From: Microbacterium pseudoresistens
GTDB taxonomy: Bacteria > Actinomycetota > Actinomycetes > Actinomycetales > Microbacteriaceae
Direction: 5' to 3'
DNA: 64,000 nucleotides
Assembly (NCBI RefSeq): GCF_013409745.1
Contig: NZ_JACCBH010000001.1
Location: 2,356,001 to 2,420,000 of the forward strand
Of the stretch, positions 8,798 to 17,180 are shown piece by piece. Position 1 is the stretch's first letter. Every line of letters starts with the position of its first letter. The position numbers and the translations under genes were made by a program. The notes under the pieces are model-generated. The model did not search any database. It was not told the origin of the DNA and was given only the letters and a program-made list of their open reading frames with translations.

Positions 8798-9247
8798 TCA
8801 GCCGCAGGTGTAGGTCACGCCGTTGACGTCCCACACGCCGGGTCCGAGTTCAGCGCACGTGGCGGCGAGCCCGGCGATGGCGAACCCGATCGCGACGATG
8901 CCGACGATCCACGCGAGCGTGAGCAGCGCACCGATGATGATTCCGGCGATGGCGAGCCCGCGAGGCGCGTTCGCCTTCTTGAGCTTGACGAAGGCGACGA
9001 TGCTGAGGATCAACCCCACGATGGGGACGATGATCGCGAGGACGAAACCGGCGATCGCCATCCCGCTGCCCGGCGCCGACGGTGCGGCCGCCTGCTCGGG
9101 GGCCGGATAGGCGGGGTGCTGATGCGGCGGATACTGCGGGGCGGCGATGCCCTGTGTTCCGGCGTCGACCGGGTGAGGACTGCTCACATCGGACGGCGGG
9201 ACGGCCGGGCCGACGGAGTCCGGGCCGGGCTGCTCGGGAATGGTCAT
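8798..9247 (-). CDS. DUF4190-type small membrane protein
   Basis: The 149-residue protein has a Pro-rich, Ala-rich N-terminal half of about 60 residues, then two hydrophobic segments (IAGFVLAIIVPIVGLILSIV and LAIAGIIIGALLTLAWIVGI) joined by a short basic loop VKLKKANAPRG, the pattern of DUF4190 proteins. The C-terminus contains two Cys residues, in AATCAEL and VTYTCG, that could form a disulfide outside the cell. Function is unknown. The start has GAGGAGG just upstream and a TAGAAT -10 at 9276-9281, so unlike many genes here it has a normal leader. It converges with trmD. Confidence 0.8.
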   Translation of the reverse strand: MTIPEQPGPDSVGPAVPPSDVSSPHPVDAGTQGIAAPQYPPHQHPAYPAPEQAAAPSAPGSGMAIAGFVLAIIVPIVGLILSIVAFVKLKKANAPRGLAIAGIIIGALLTLAWIVGIVAIGFAIAGLAATCAELGPGVWDVNGVTYTCG

Positions 9248-9353
9248 GGTTCCCTCCTCGTCATGCGTTGGCCCGATTCTAGAGATGCACGCCCGACAGC
9301 GCTACGCCTGTCGTCGCGCCGGCTCGACGACAGGCCGCTGGTAGCGTGGAGCG

Positions 9354-10091
9354 ATGGCGGATCAGACGCTCGCTCAGTCGTTCCAGAAGGCGGGTGACGA
9401 TTACGACCGGTTCCGCCCGGGGTTTCCCGAGGCTGCCGCGGACGAGGTGCTCCCGACAGCGGTGACGGCGGCGCTCGACCTCGGTGCGGGCACGGGAAAG
9501 TTCACCGAACGGCTGATCTCGCGGGCGTCTCGGGTGATCGCGGTGGAGCCCTCCGAGCAGATGCTCGCGGTGCTGCGCGCGAAGCTGCCCGACGTGGAGG
9601 CGCATCGCGGCACGGCCGAACGGATACCGGTGCCGGATGGGTCGGTCGATGCGGTGACGGTGGCGCAGGCGTTTCACTGGTTCGATCGCGACGCGGCCTG
9701 CGCCGAGATCCGTCGTGTCCTCGTCTCCGGGGGAACGCTCGGGCTGCTGTGGAACCATTCCGACCCGGGCTGTGCGTGGGATCGCGCCTGCACACGGGTC
9801 GCGCACCCCGGGCTCACCGACGGCCTGACGGCCGAGGATTCGGTGACCGCCGCGCTGCCGGGCTTCCACGAGGTGCGCTTCGTGCAGGTGCCGTGGCGGG
9901 AGCGGATCAGCCGGGCTGACTACATCCGGCGCTGGCTGACGGTGAGTTCTTTTCTCGCCGCATCCGTCGACGAGCGTGCGGACATGGTCGCGGAGGTCGA
10001 GCGGATCCTCGATGAGGACCACGAAACCGCCGGGCAGGCCGAATTCGACCTGCCGCAGCTCACCGACGTATACGTCTACCGAGCGAGCTGA
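9354..10091 (+). CDS. Class I SAM-dependent methyltransferase
   Basis: The 245-residue protein has the AdoMet-binding motif I (ALDLGAGTGKFT) at about residue 40, the following acidic residue in VIAVEPSEQML, and motif IV/post-IV region VDAVTVAQAFHWFD, which is characteristic of the Methyltransf_11 group. The substrate cannot be inferred. TAGCGT at 9342-9347 ends 6 bases before the ATG, so the mRNA is probably leaderless. The stop codon abuts the stop of map, which is transcribed towards it. Confidence 0.88.
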   Translation: MADQTLAQSFQKAGDDYDRFRPGFPEAAADEVLPTAVTAALDLGAGTGKFTERLISRASRVIAVEPSEQMLAVLRAKLPDVEAHRGTAERIPVPDGSVDAVTVAQAFHWFDRDAACAEIRRVLVSGGTLGLLWNHSDPGCAWDRACTRVAHPGLTDGLTAEDSVTAALPGFHEVRFVQVPWRERISRADYIRRWLTVSSFLAASVDERADMVAEVERILDEDHETAGQAEFDLPQLTDVYVYRAS

Positions 10092-10874
10092 TCAGTCGAC
10101 GCCGAGGAACGAGCGGTCGGTGAGGATGATGGGGCCGTCGTCGGTCACCGCGACGGTGTGCTCCGAGTGCGAGCCGCGCGATCCATCGGCGCTGCGCAGC
10201 GTCCAGCCGTCGGGGTCGGTGACGAGTTCATCGGTCGTGGCGAGAAACCACGGCTCGAGCGCGAACACGAGGCCGGCGCGCAGCGGAAAGCCGCGGCCGG
10301 GGCGGCCGTCGTTGGGAACGTGCGGATCCCCGTGCATGATGCGGCCGACGCCGTGGCCGCCGAAGTCGGTGTTGATCGAGTAGCCCTCGCCGTGCGCGAC
10401 GGCGGCGATGACCGCCGAGATGTCGCCGATGCGGTTGCCGACCGTGGCGGCGCCGATGGCCGCATCCAGAGCGCGCTCGGTGGTGCCGATGAGGCGCAGG
10501 TCTTCGTCGCGCGGCGTGCCGACGACGAAGGAGACCGCCGAGTCGGCGACCCAGCCGTCGACGGACACGGCGAAGTCGAGAGACACGAGGTCGCCGTCGC
10601 GCAGCGCGTAGTCGTGGGGGAGGCCGTGCAGCACCGCGTCGTTGACGGAGGTGCAGATGACCTTGCCGAACGGGCCGTTGCCGAACGAGGGCGCGTAGTC
10701 GATGTAGCAGGACTCCGCCCCCGCCTTGCGGATGAGCTCGTGGGCGCGCTTGTCGATCGACAGGAGGTTGGTGCCGACAGCCGTCTCGTCGCGGAGCGTC
10801 GCCAGCGTCTCCGCCACGAAGCGTCCGGCGGCGCGCATCTCGTCGATCTCGGCGGGCGTGCGCAGTTCGATCAT
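10092..10874 (-). CDS. map: Type I methionine aminopeptidase
   Basis: The 260-residue enzyme removes the initiator Met from nascent proteins. The five metal ligands are visible in order: Asp in SLDFAVSVDGW, Asp in VADSAVSF, His in GGHGVGR, Glu in FALEPW and Glu in HSEHTVAV. The active-site His of HGLPHDY is also present. Length is typical of the short bacterial type. The ATG at 10874 (MIELRTPAEI) is chosen with GAGAGGA upstream; a much longer in-frame extension overlaps rplS on the other strand and is rejected. Confidence 0.95.
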   Translation of the reverse strand: MIELRTPAEIDEMRAAGRFVAETLATLRDETAVGTNLLSIDKRAHELIRKAGAESCYIDYAPSFGNGPFGKVICTSVNDAVLHGLPHDYALRDGDLVSLDFAVSVDGWVADSAVSFVVGTPRDEDLRLIGTTERALDAAIGAATVGNRIGDISAVIAAVAHGEGYSINTDFGGHGVGRIMHGDPHVPNDGRPGRGFPLRAGLVFALEPWFLATTDELVTDPDGWTLRSADGSRGSHSEHTVAVTDDGPIILTDRSFLGVD

Positions 10875-10973
10875 GGGAGTCCTCTCGTTCCCTCCCATTC
10901 TTCCGCACCGAACGATGCAAAGCTCACAGCGAAAGACGGGCCGCGGACGCGCTCTGCGCAATACGATCGGAGC

Positions 10974-11480
10974 ATGTGGTTGCGGCGCGCGTTCTTCGGA
11001 TGGCTCATCCCCTCGGCGTTCGTGCTGCCGTTGTGGCTGCTCATCGGCTGGGGCGTGTTCCAGGCGGGCGGATGGGCGTTCCTCTGGGTGCTCTTCATCG
11101 CCGTGCCCTCGGTGCTGCTCGGACAGCTCCTGCTCACCCTGCTCGTGCGGTCGCGGCCCACGGTGCGCACAGCGCGCGTCGTCTCCTGGTGGGACGTGCT
11201 GGGTTTCACGGTGTGGCACGGGCTCACCATCGCCGTCGGATTCTTCCTCCGCGACGCCTTCGGCTGGTTGCTGGCGGGCGCAATCGTCGCGTTCCTCGCC
11301 CTGTTCTGGCTCTCGCTGTGGCAGCTGTGGAACGAGTCCGGCCGCTCGCGCGGCCTCGGCATCCGCATCGGGCGCCCCGTGAGGGGAGACCCCGCCGACC
11401 GCGCATCCCGTGAGCGGGTGCGGCCGTCGGCGTCGGGGTCGGATGTCTTCGTGATCAGGGAGACCGACCGCGACGGCTGA
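10974..11480 (+). CDS. Small integral membrane protein
   Basis: The 168-residue protein has four or more hydrophobic segments: LIPSAFVLPLWLLIGWGVFQ, AFLWVLFIAVPSVLLGQLLL, WWDVLGFTVWHGLTIAVGF and WLLAGAIVAFLALFWLSLW, then a basic hydrophilic tail of about 50 residues. The Trp-rich pattern is known from uncharacterised actinobacterial membrane proteins next to map and rplS. No catalytic motif is visible. TACGAT at 10962-10967 ends 6 bases before the ATG, so the transcript is probably leaderless. It is divergent from map. Confidence 0.75.
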   Translation: MWLRRAFFGWLIPSAFVLPLWLLIGWGVFQAGGWAFLWVLFIAVPSVLLGQLLLTLLVRSRPTVRTARVVSWWDVLGFTVWHGLTIAVGFFLRDAFGWLLAGAIVAFLALFWLSLWQLWNESGRSRGLGIRIGRPVRGDPADRASRERVRPSASGSDVFVIRETDRDG

Positions 11481-11509
11481 ACGCTGGCATGCCGGCGCCG
11501 CGCACCGTT

Positions 11510-11538
11510 TTGGTCGGCGGTCGCATCCGTGGCAGAAT
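11510..11538 (+). promoter_or_regulatory. Promoter of rplS
   Basis: TTGGTC (11510-11515), a 17-base spacer and CAGAAT (11533-11538) make a plausible promoter. The core TGGCAGAATGGG matches the rpsP promoter core. Transcription would start near 11545, leaving an approximately 120-base leader before rplS that holds no credible gene and may carry control elements. Confidence 0.6.
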
Positions 11539-11666
11539 GGGCGTTTGTGCCGTGACCCGGCTCTGCCCCAGGGGAGCCCGCGGACGCCTCGTGCGCCGTT
11601 CGACACACCACCATCCTCATCCCTTCCATTGCATCCGACCTGAGGCGAGTGCAGAGAGAGACGATC

Positions 11667-12014
11667 ATGCAGATCCTCGACGCCGTCGATGCGGCTTCGC
11701 TCCGCAGCGACATCCCCGACTTCCGCCCCGGTGACACCGTCAAGGTGCACGTGAACATCACCGAGGGCAGCCGTTCGCGCGTCCAGGTCTTCCAGGGCCT
11801 CGTCCTCGGCCGCCAGGGCGACGGTGTGCGCGAGACCTTCACCGTCCGCAAGATCAGCTTCCAGGTGGGCGTCGAGCGCACCTTCCCGGTGCACTCCCCG
11901 GTGATCGACCACATCGAGGTCGTCACCCGCGGTGACGTGCGTCGCGCCAAGCTGTACTACCTGCGCAAGCTGCGCGGCAAGAAGGCCAAGATCAAGGAGA
12001 AGCGCGACAACTGA
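11667..12014 (+). CDS. rplS: Large ribosomal subunit protein bL19
   Basis: The 115-residue protein is bL19, at the 30S-50S interface. Signature segments are [47 protein letters not shown] and the C-terminal [19 protein letters not shown]. The ATG at 11667 follows GAGAGAGA; an in-frame GTG 18 bases upstream would only add six residues not seen in the family. It is followed by a strong terminator, so it forms a single-gene unit with its own promoter. Confidence 0.97.
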   Translation: MQILDAVDAASLRSDIPDFRPGDTVKVHVNITEGSRSRVQVFQGLVLGRQGDGVRETFTVRKISFQVGVERTFPVHSPVIDHIEVVTRGDVRRAKLYYLRKLRGKKAKIKEKRDN

Positions 12015-12026
12015 CGCGCCGACTCC

Positions 12027-12061
12027 AGAGCACCCCGGGACACAGTGTCCCGGGGTGCTCT
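12027..12061 (+). terminator. Rho-independent terminator of rplS
   Basis: A perfect 17-bp inverted repeat (12027-12043 with 12045-12061) with GC-rich centre is followed by GTTTCTG. It begins 12 bases after the rplS stop codon. The effective loop will be a few bases because the arms are almost contiguous. Confidence 0.93.
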
Positions 12062-12130
12062 GTTTCTGCGCGCATGTGGAAAGCTGGACGAGTCGTCACG
12101 AGGCGACCGTTCCCCTCGTGAAGGAAGTCG

Positions 12131-12895
12131 ATGAGCGATCAGAGCGCGGCGGCAACGCCTTCGCGACGCGACCTGCGCGAACAGCGCTCGCCGAAGCGCG
12201 GCGTCCTGTCGTTCCTCCGCGACGTGCTCGTCATCCTGCTCGTCGCCGTGCTGGTGTCGTTCCTCGTGAAGACGTTCATCGTGCGCAGCTTCTACATCCC
12301 GTCGAGCTCGATGGAGAACACGCTCCTCATCAAGGACCGCATCCTCGTCGACGAGCTCACACCCCGATGGGACGGCTATCACCACGGCGACGTCGTGGTC
12401 TTCAGGGATCCGGGGGGCTGGCTGCCGATCAGCCCAGAAGGCCCGCCGCGTTCGCCGCTCCTCGAGGCGGGGGAATGGCTGCTGACCATCGTCGGCATCG
12501 CCGCGCCCGATTCGGACGATCACCTCGTCAAGCGGCTCATCGGGATGCCGGGAGACCATGTGCAGTGCTGCAACTCACTCGGTCAGATCACGGTGAACGG
12601 CTCGCCCATCGACGAGTCCTCGTACCTGAAGCTGCCCCAGGGCGACTCGGTCGCGTCGGGCGTCGAGTTCGACGTCACCGTTCCCGAGGGGACGGTGTGG
12701 GTGCTCGGCGACAACCGGAATCGCTCGCAGGACTCCCGCTACCATCAGGACGAGCCCGGGCAGGGATTCGTGCCGATCGAGAACATCGTCGGCAGGGCGT
12801 TCGTCATCACCTGGCCGTTCGACCGATTCGGGTTGATCGACGGACATCGCAATGTCTTCACCGGCGTCGAGCGCGAACGGGATGACGCGGAATGA
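12131..12895 (+). CDS. lepB: Signal peptidase I
   Basis: The 254-residue membrane protease cleaves signal peptides from exported proteins. One N-terminal membrane anchor (VLVILLVAVLVSFLVKTFIV) is followed by the catalytic Ser60 in IPSSSMENTL and the general-base Lys134 in HLVKRLIGMPGD; VWVLGDNRNRSQDSR is box E. All key residues of the S26 family are present. The start has GAAGGAAG upstream. Its last four bases overlap the rnhB start (ATGA), indicating translational coupling. Confidence 0.96.
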   Translation: MSDQSAAATPSRRDLREQRSPKRGVLSFLRDVLVILLVAVLVSFLVKTFIVRSFYIPSSSMENTLLIKDRILVDELTPRWDGYHHGDVVVFRDPGGWLPISPEGPPRSPLLEAGEWLLTIVGIAAPDSDDHLVKRLIGMPGDHVQCCNSLGQITVNGSPIDESSYLKLPQGDSVASGVEFDVTVPEGTVWVLGDNRNRSQDSRYHQDEPGQGFVPIENIVGRAFVITWPFDRFGLIDGHRNVFTGVERERDDAE

Positions 12896-13551
12896 GCGTC
12901 GTCGCCCCGCGACTCGTGTTCGAACGGCGCGCTCTGCGCGAGCACGAGTACATCGTCGCCCTCGACGAGGTCGGCCGAGGGGCTCTCGCCGGTCCGGTCG
13001 CGGTCGGCGCGGCGGTGATCGACGCCCGGTGCGCGAGGCGCCGGATACCGGAAGGGCTGCGCGATTCCAAGCTGGTGCCCGAGACGCGCCGCCCGGCCGT
13101 GGCGCAGCGCGCGGCGGACTGGGTGCTCTCCAGCGCCGTCGGCTGGGCCGCGAACTCCGAGATCGACGAGGTGGGTATCATGCGCGCGCTCGGGCTCGCC
13201 GCCTCGCGCGCGGTGCTCGCCGCATGCACGGAGCAGGTGGACCCCGCCGATGCGCTCGTCGTGCTCGACGGCAACCACGACTACCTCTCGGCGGTGCATC
13301 CCGGCCGGATCACCGTGCAGACGGTGATCAAGGGCGACCGCGACTGCGCATCGGTCTCGGCCGCCTCGGTGATCGCGAAGGTCGCCCGCGACGAGCTGAT
13401 GGTGCGCCTGCATCCCGATCACCCGCACTACCGCTGGGAGCGCAACAAGGGCTACGCGAGCGCCGAGCATCGTGAGGCGATCCGCACGCACGGACTCAGC
13501 CCCCTGCACCGCGCGTCGTGGGCGATCGCCGATGCGCCCACGCTGTTCTGA
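12892..13551 (+). CDS. rnhB: Ribonuclease HII
   Basis: The 219-residue enzyme cuts the RNA strand of RNA-DNA hybrids and removes single ribonucleotides from DNA. The catalytic acidic residues lie in IVALDEVGRGALAGPV (Asp, Glu), VVLDGNHDY and the segment KGDRDCASVSAASVIAKVARD. It overlaps lepB by 4 bases. In actinobacteria lepB-rnhB-DUF2469-yraN is a conserved run, as here. Confidence 0.95.
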   Translation: MSVVAPRLVFERRALREHEYIVALDEVGRGALAGPVAVGAAVIDARCARRRIPEGLRDSKLVPETRRPAVAQRAADWVLSSAVGWAANSEIDEVGIMRALGLAASRAVLAACTEQVDPADALVVLDGNHDYLSAVHPGRITVQTVIKGDRDCASVSAASVIAKVARDELMVRLHPDHPHYRWERNKGYASAEHREAIRTHGLSPLHRASWAIADAPTLF

Positions 13552-13604
13552 TCGCCGGGAGCCGGGTGTGGCACGCATGCCGGTGCTCGTAGGATGGAAG
13601 CACC

Positions 13605-13931
13605 ATGGATGAGGATGCCTTCGACGATTACGACCGCGAGCTCGAGCTCGCGCTGTACCGCGAGTACCGCGACGTCGTCTCGCAGTTCCAGTACGTGATC
13701 GAGACCGAGCGCCGCTTCTACCTCGCCAACGACGTCAACGTCGTGCGTCAGGACACCGAGAACGACTTCTACTTCGAGGTCTCGATGAGCGACGTCTGGG
13801 TCTGGGACATCTATCGTGCCGACCGCTTCGTCAAGGCAGTGCGCGTGCTGACGTTCAAGGACGTTAACATCGAGGAGCTTTCGCGGCGCGAGTTCGAACT
13901 GCCGCAGGAGCTCTCGCTCGACGGGGAGTGA
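13605..13931 (+). CDS. DUF2469 protein
   Basis: This 108-residue protein is the actinobacteria-specific DUF2469 family: acidic N-terminus MDEDAFDDYDRELELALY, then YREYRDVVSQFQYVIETERRF and VWVWDIYRADRFVKAV. It has no membrane segment. The function is unknown; its constant place between rnhB and yraN suggests a link to DNA or RNA metabolism, but that is only context. TAGGAT at 13590-13595 ends 9 bases before the ATG. Confidence 0.9.
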   Translation: MDEDAFDDYDRELELALYREYRDVVSQFQYVIETERRFYLANDVNVVRQDTENDFYFEVSMSDVWVWDIYRADRFVKAVRVLTFKDVNIEELSRREFELPQELSLDGE

Positions 13932-14030
13932 CGCGGGCGGTTCTCCTCCCCAGCGGGTCTTTCCGACGGGTTCTCCTCCGAAAGCGCAAAACGCCGCTTC
14001 CGCGTCGGCGGGCCCGGCCAGGCTGGCCGC

Positions 14031-14393
14031 ATGGCAGCGAAGGACGACTTGGGTCGCGCGGGCGAGGACCGCGCCGCCGCACATCTGACAGACAGCGGAT
14101 ACCGCATCCTGGAGCGCAACTGGAGATGCGAACTCGGTGAGCTCGACATCGTCGCAGCGCACGACGGGCATCTCTCCTTCATCGAGGTGAAGACGCGCAG
14201 TTCACTGGGGTGCGGGCATCCGTTCGAGGCGATCGACGAGCGCAAGCGACGACGGCTCTGGCGCCTCGCGCACGCCTGGATCCGCTCTCATCCGATGAGC
14301 GCTCGTGGCCTGCGGATGCGTCTGGAGGCGATCGGGATCACCGGTCCGGATCCCGCTACCGGGCGGCTCGAGCATCTGGCGGACCTGCGATGA
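14031..14393 (+). CDS. UPF0102/YraN-family predicted nuclease
   Basis: The 120-residue protein carries a PD-(D/E)XK-like core: GELDIVAAHDGHLSFIEVKT, with Glu-Asp and Glu-x-Lys catalytic-type residues, preceded by GRAGEDRAAAHL. Family members are presumed nucleases related to Holliday junction resolvases, without a settled role. The last 4 bases overlap the comM start (ATGA). CAGGCT at 14019-14024 ends 6 bases before the ATG, matching the leaderless pattern seen elsewhere in this window. Context with comM and dprA points to DNA processing. Confidence 0.9.
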   Translation: MAAKDDLGRAGEDRAAAHLTDSGYRILERNWRCELGELDIVAAHDGHLSFIEVKTRSSLGCGHPFEAIDERKRRRLWRLAHAWIRSHPMSARGLRMRLEAIGITGPDPATGRLEHLADLR

Positions 14394-15919
14394 CCTCCCG
14401 CACCTGGGCGGTGGCCCTCACCGGGATCGCGGGGCACATGGTCGAGGTCGAAGCCGACCTCACCGCGCACACCCCGGCATTCGAGTTGATCGGAATGGCC
14501 GATCGGGCCCTGGGCGAAGCCGTGCGACGTGTGCGCAACGCGTGCAGCAACAGTGGCTTCGAGCTGTCTCCGCGACGACTGACTGTCAACCTGTCACCAG
14601 CGAGCCTGCCCAAGACCGGTTCGGCGTTCGATCTGGCCATCGCCGTGGCGGTGGCGGCGACCGAGACCCCGATGGACGAGGAGTCGCTTGCGCGCACGGT
14701 GCATCTGGGCGAGTTGGGGCTCGACGGTCGGCTGCGCCCCGTCCCTGGAGTGCTCCCCGCACTGCACGCCGCGCGGCGGGCAGGATTCCGGCGAGCCGTG
14801 GTGCCGTTCGCGAATCGGGCTGAGGCGGAACTCGTGCCCGGCCTCGAGGTCCATGCGCTGGGCACGCTCGCCCAGGTGGCGCTGCTGCACGGCGCCGAGC
14901 TCGACGACCTGCCCGATGTGGAACCGATCCCCGCGCCACCCGCGGTCGCACGCGCCGCCGTCGAACCGGAGCTGCAGGATGTCGTAGGCCAGGACGACGC
15001 GGTGGAGGCGCTCATCGTCGCGGCCGCAGGAGGGCACCACATGCTGCTGAGCGGGCCGCCCGGTGCGGGCAAGACGATGCTGGCGCGCCGGCTTCCGGGG
15101 CTGCTCCCCGACCTCGACGACGACGCTGCGCTCGAGGTCGCCTCGGTGGCCTCCTTGACGGGACGAGCGGTGCACGCGCTCGACCGGAGACCGCCGTTCG
15201 TGGCTCCTCATCACAGCGCGTCCCTGGCCGCTTTGATCGGCGGAGGGTCACGGCAGGTGCGTCCGGGCGCGATCGTCTGCGCGCACGCCGGACTGATGTT
15301 TCTCGACGAGGCGGCCGAGGCGCCGCGAGCGGTGCTGGATGCGCTGCGTCAGCCGCTGGAGTCGGGCTCGATCGAGATCGACCGGGCGGAGTTCACCGCC
15401 CGATTCCCGGCGCGATTCCAGCTCGTGCTCGCCACGAATCCGTGCCCGTGCGGCTCGTACGGAGTCGTGGGGGAGGACTGCATCTGCCCGCCCGCGGCGA
15501 TCCGCCGGTATGCGGCACGGCTGTCCGGACCCCTGCGGGATCGCATCGACGTGGAGCTGCACGTGCGCCGGGTGGCGGCGGCCGTCGTCGCCGAGCACGA
15601 GCGCGGCGCCGTGTCGACGGCCCAGGCGAGAGAGCGGGTCGTCGGTGCGCGAGAACGCGCGGCGCATCGCTGGCGCGGCACACCGTGGCGTATCAACGCC
15701 CAGGTTCCCGGCGACTGGTTGCGCAGTGGCGGCCATCGGTTGGCGATGCAATCGCGGGCTCCGCTGGATCGTGCGCTGCAGCGCGGCCAGCTGACCCTGC
15801 GCGGATACGACCGTGTGCTGCGCCTGGCATGGTCGGTCGCCGATCTCGACGGCGCAGATCGGCCGACGCTCGATCATGTCGGTCGTGCGCTGTACCTCAA
15901 GCGAGGGTGGGCGGCATGA
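14390..15919 (+). CDS. comM: YifB/ComM family Mg-chelatase-like AAA+ ATPase
   Basis: The 509-residue protein has an N-terminal Lon-protease-like fold domain (about 1-180, including LSPASLPKTGSAFDLAIAVA), a Walker A GPPGAGKTML, Walker B LMFLDEAAE, and a Cys-rich insert (NPCPCGSYG, CICPP). ComM is a hexameric helicase that promotes branch migration in natural transformation in Gram-negative bacteria. The ATG at 14390 overlaps the yraN stop, and its own end overlaps the dprA start, so yraN-comM-dprA is one translationally coupled unit. I reject a longer in-frame start inside yraN. Confidence 0.93.
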   Translation: MTSRTWAVALTGIAGHMVEVEADLTAHTPAFELIGMADRALGEAVRRVRNACSNSGFELSPRRLTVNLSPASLPKTGSAFDLAIAVAVAATETPMDEESLARTVHLGELGLDGRLRPVPGVLPALHAARRAGFRRAVVPFANRAEAELVPGLEVHALGTLAQVALLHGAELDDLPDVEPIPAPPAVARAAVEPELQDVVGQDDAVEALIVAAAGGHHMLLSGPPGAGKTMLARRLPGLLPDLDDDAALEVASVASLTGRAVHALDRRPPFVAPHHSASLAALIGGGSRQVRPGAIVCAHAGLMFLDEAAEAPRAVLDALRQPLESGSIEIDRAEFTARFPARFQLVLATNPCPCGSYGVVGEDCICPPAAIRRYAARLSGPLRDRIDVELHVRRVAAAVVAEHERGAVSTAQARERVVGARERAAHRWRGTPWRINAQVPGDWLRSGGHRLAMQSRAPLDRALQRGQLTLRGYDRVLRLAWSVADLDGADRPTLDHVGRALYLKRGWAA

Positions 15920-17121
15920 GCGGCGCGAGCGAGCACAGCGCCCCCGTCGCGGAGGTGCTCGGCGACGCTGCGCTGGGCGCCGCTGAGGCGCTGCGCCCCG
16001 ATCGTGACCCGCGGGAGGTTGCGGCGCGCGTGGCGTGGAACGTGATCACCGAGCCCGGTGACGGCGTCGCCGGTGCGTTGACGAACGCCCTCGGCCCGGA
16101 AGACGCGCTCGACGAAGTGTTCGGGGCAGGCACGCGCGTGCGGGACGCATCCGAGGGAGAGAGGCGCCCGGCGGCACGTGCACTGCGCGGCGCTCGCGCG
16201 CGATGGTCGTCGCGCTGGGACCAGAAGCTCGTCGTCTCCGCCCTGCACTCTGCACAGACTCTGGGCGTGCGGTTGCTGCTCCCTGATGATCCGGACTGGC
16301 CGACGCCGCTGGACGACCTCGACGCGCACGCACCGCAGGCGCTGTGGGTGCGCGGCGACATCGGGCTGCTGCACGGCACTGCCGCGGCGATCGTCGGGGC
16401 GCGGGCTGCCACTCCGTACGGCGAGCACGTCGCCGGCGAGATGGCCGGAGAGCTGGCAGAGCTCGGCGTCTGCGTCGTCTCGGGCGGGGCGTACGGGATC
16501 GACGGAGCCGCCCACCGCGCAGCGCTCAGGTCGGACGGAGGGACGGTCGCCTTCCTGGCCGGCGGGGTCGACAGGGCCTATCCCGCCGGTCATGCGCAGC
16601 TGCTGGGTCGCATCGCCACCTCGGGCGCCGTGCTCAGCGAGATCCCCTGCGGCGGGGCGCCCACCAAATGGCGCTTCCTCGCAAGGAACCGGCTCATCGG
16701 GGCGGCCTCGGGCGCCACGGTCGTCGTGGAGGCCGGGGCGCGCAGCGGATCGCTGAACACGGCGGGTCATGCTGCGGCGCTGGGGCGTCCCCTCGGCGCC
16801 GTCCCGGGGCCGGTGACGAGCGCTGCCTCTGCCGGATGCCACCGCTTGCTGCGGGAGTACGACGCGCGTTGCGTGACGTCGGCATCCGACGTGCGCGAGC
16901 TGCTCGGCGTCGAGGAGGCGACGATGGTCGGCATTCCTCGCGAGGATCCGGCCATGATCCGGCTGGCCGATGCGCTGAGCCCCCGTTCGGCCCGAAGCAT
17001 CGATGATCTCGCGCGTCGGTCGGGTCTCGCGGTCGAGCGGATCGGAGCGCTGCTCGGCATCCTCGAACTCGACGGCGGCGTGACCCGAGCGGGAGCAGGG
17101 TGGCGGCGCGCCGACGCCTGA
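15916..17121 (+). CDS. dprA: DNA-processing protein DprA
   Basis: The 401-residue protein has the DprA Rossmann-fold domain: AIVGARAATPYG, VVSGGAYGIDGAAHRAAL, VAFLAGGVDRAYPAGH, FLARNRLIGAAS and EAGARSGSLNTAGHAA. DprA protects incoming single-stranded DNA and loads RecA during transformation. A winged-helix-like C-terminal region (SIDDLARRSGLAVERIGALL) is present. The N-terminal ~100 residues are variable and Ala/Arg-rich. It overlaps comM by 4 bases. Whether this organism is naturally competent is not shown by the sequence, since comM and dprA are widespread in non-competent actinobacteria. Confidence 0.94.
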   Translation: MSGASEHSAPVAEVLGDAALGAAEALRPDRDPREVAARVAWNVITEPGDGVAGALTNALGPEDALDEVFGAGTRVRDASEGERRPAARALRGARARWSSRWDQKLVVSALHSAQTLGVRLLLPDDPDWPTPLDDLDAHAPQALWVRGDIGLLHGTAAAIVGARAATPYGEHVAGEMAGELAELGVCVVSGGAYGIDGAAHRAALRSDGGTVAFLAGGVDRAYPAGHAQLLGRIATSGAVLSEIPCGGAPTKWRFLARNRLIGAASGATVVVEAGARSGSLNTAGHAAALGRPLGAVPGPVTSAASAGCHRLLREYDARCVTSASDVRELLGVEEATMVGIPREDPAMIRLADALSPRSARSIDDLARRSGLAVERIGALLGILELDGGVTRAGAGWRRADA

Positions 17122-17180
17122 GCGGTCACGCCCGCGGCGGGTCGGGGCCCGTCGCGGGCGTTCCGGGGCATTCTGGAATC

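Noticed and set aside
14210..14389. Upstream start of comM inside yraN
   Set aside because: The ATG at 14390 overlaps the yraN stop and starts the conserved RTWAVALTGI segment; the extension is out-of-frame shadow of yraN.
14390..17121. Natural competence system
   Set aside because: comM and dprA occur in this conserved place in actinobacteria not known to be competent; no comEA/comEC or pilus genes are in the window.
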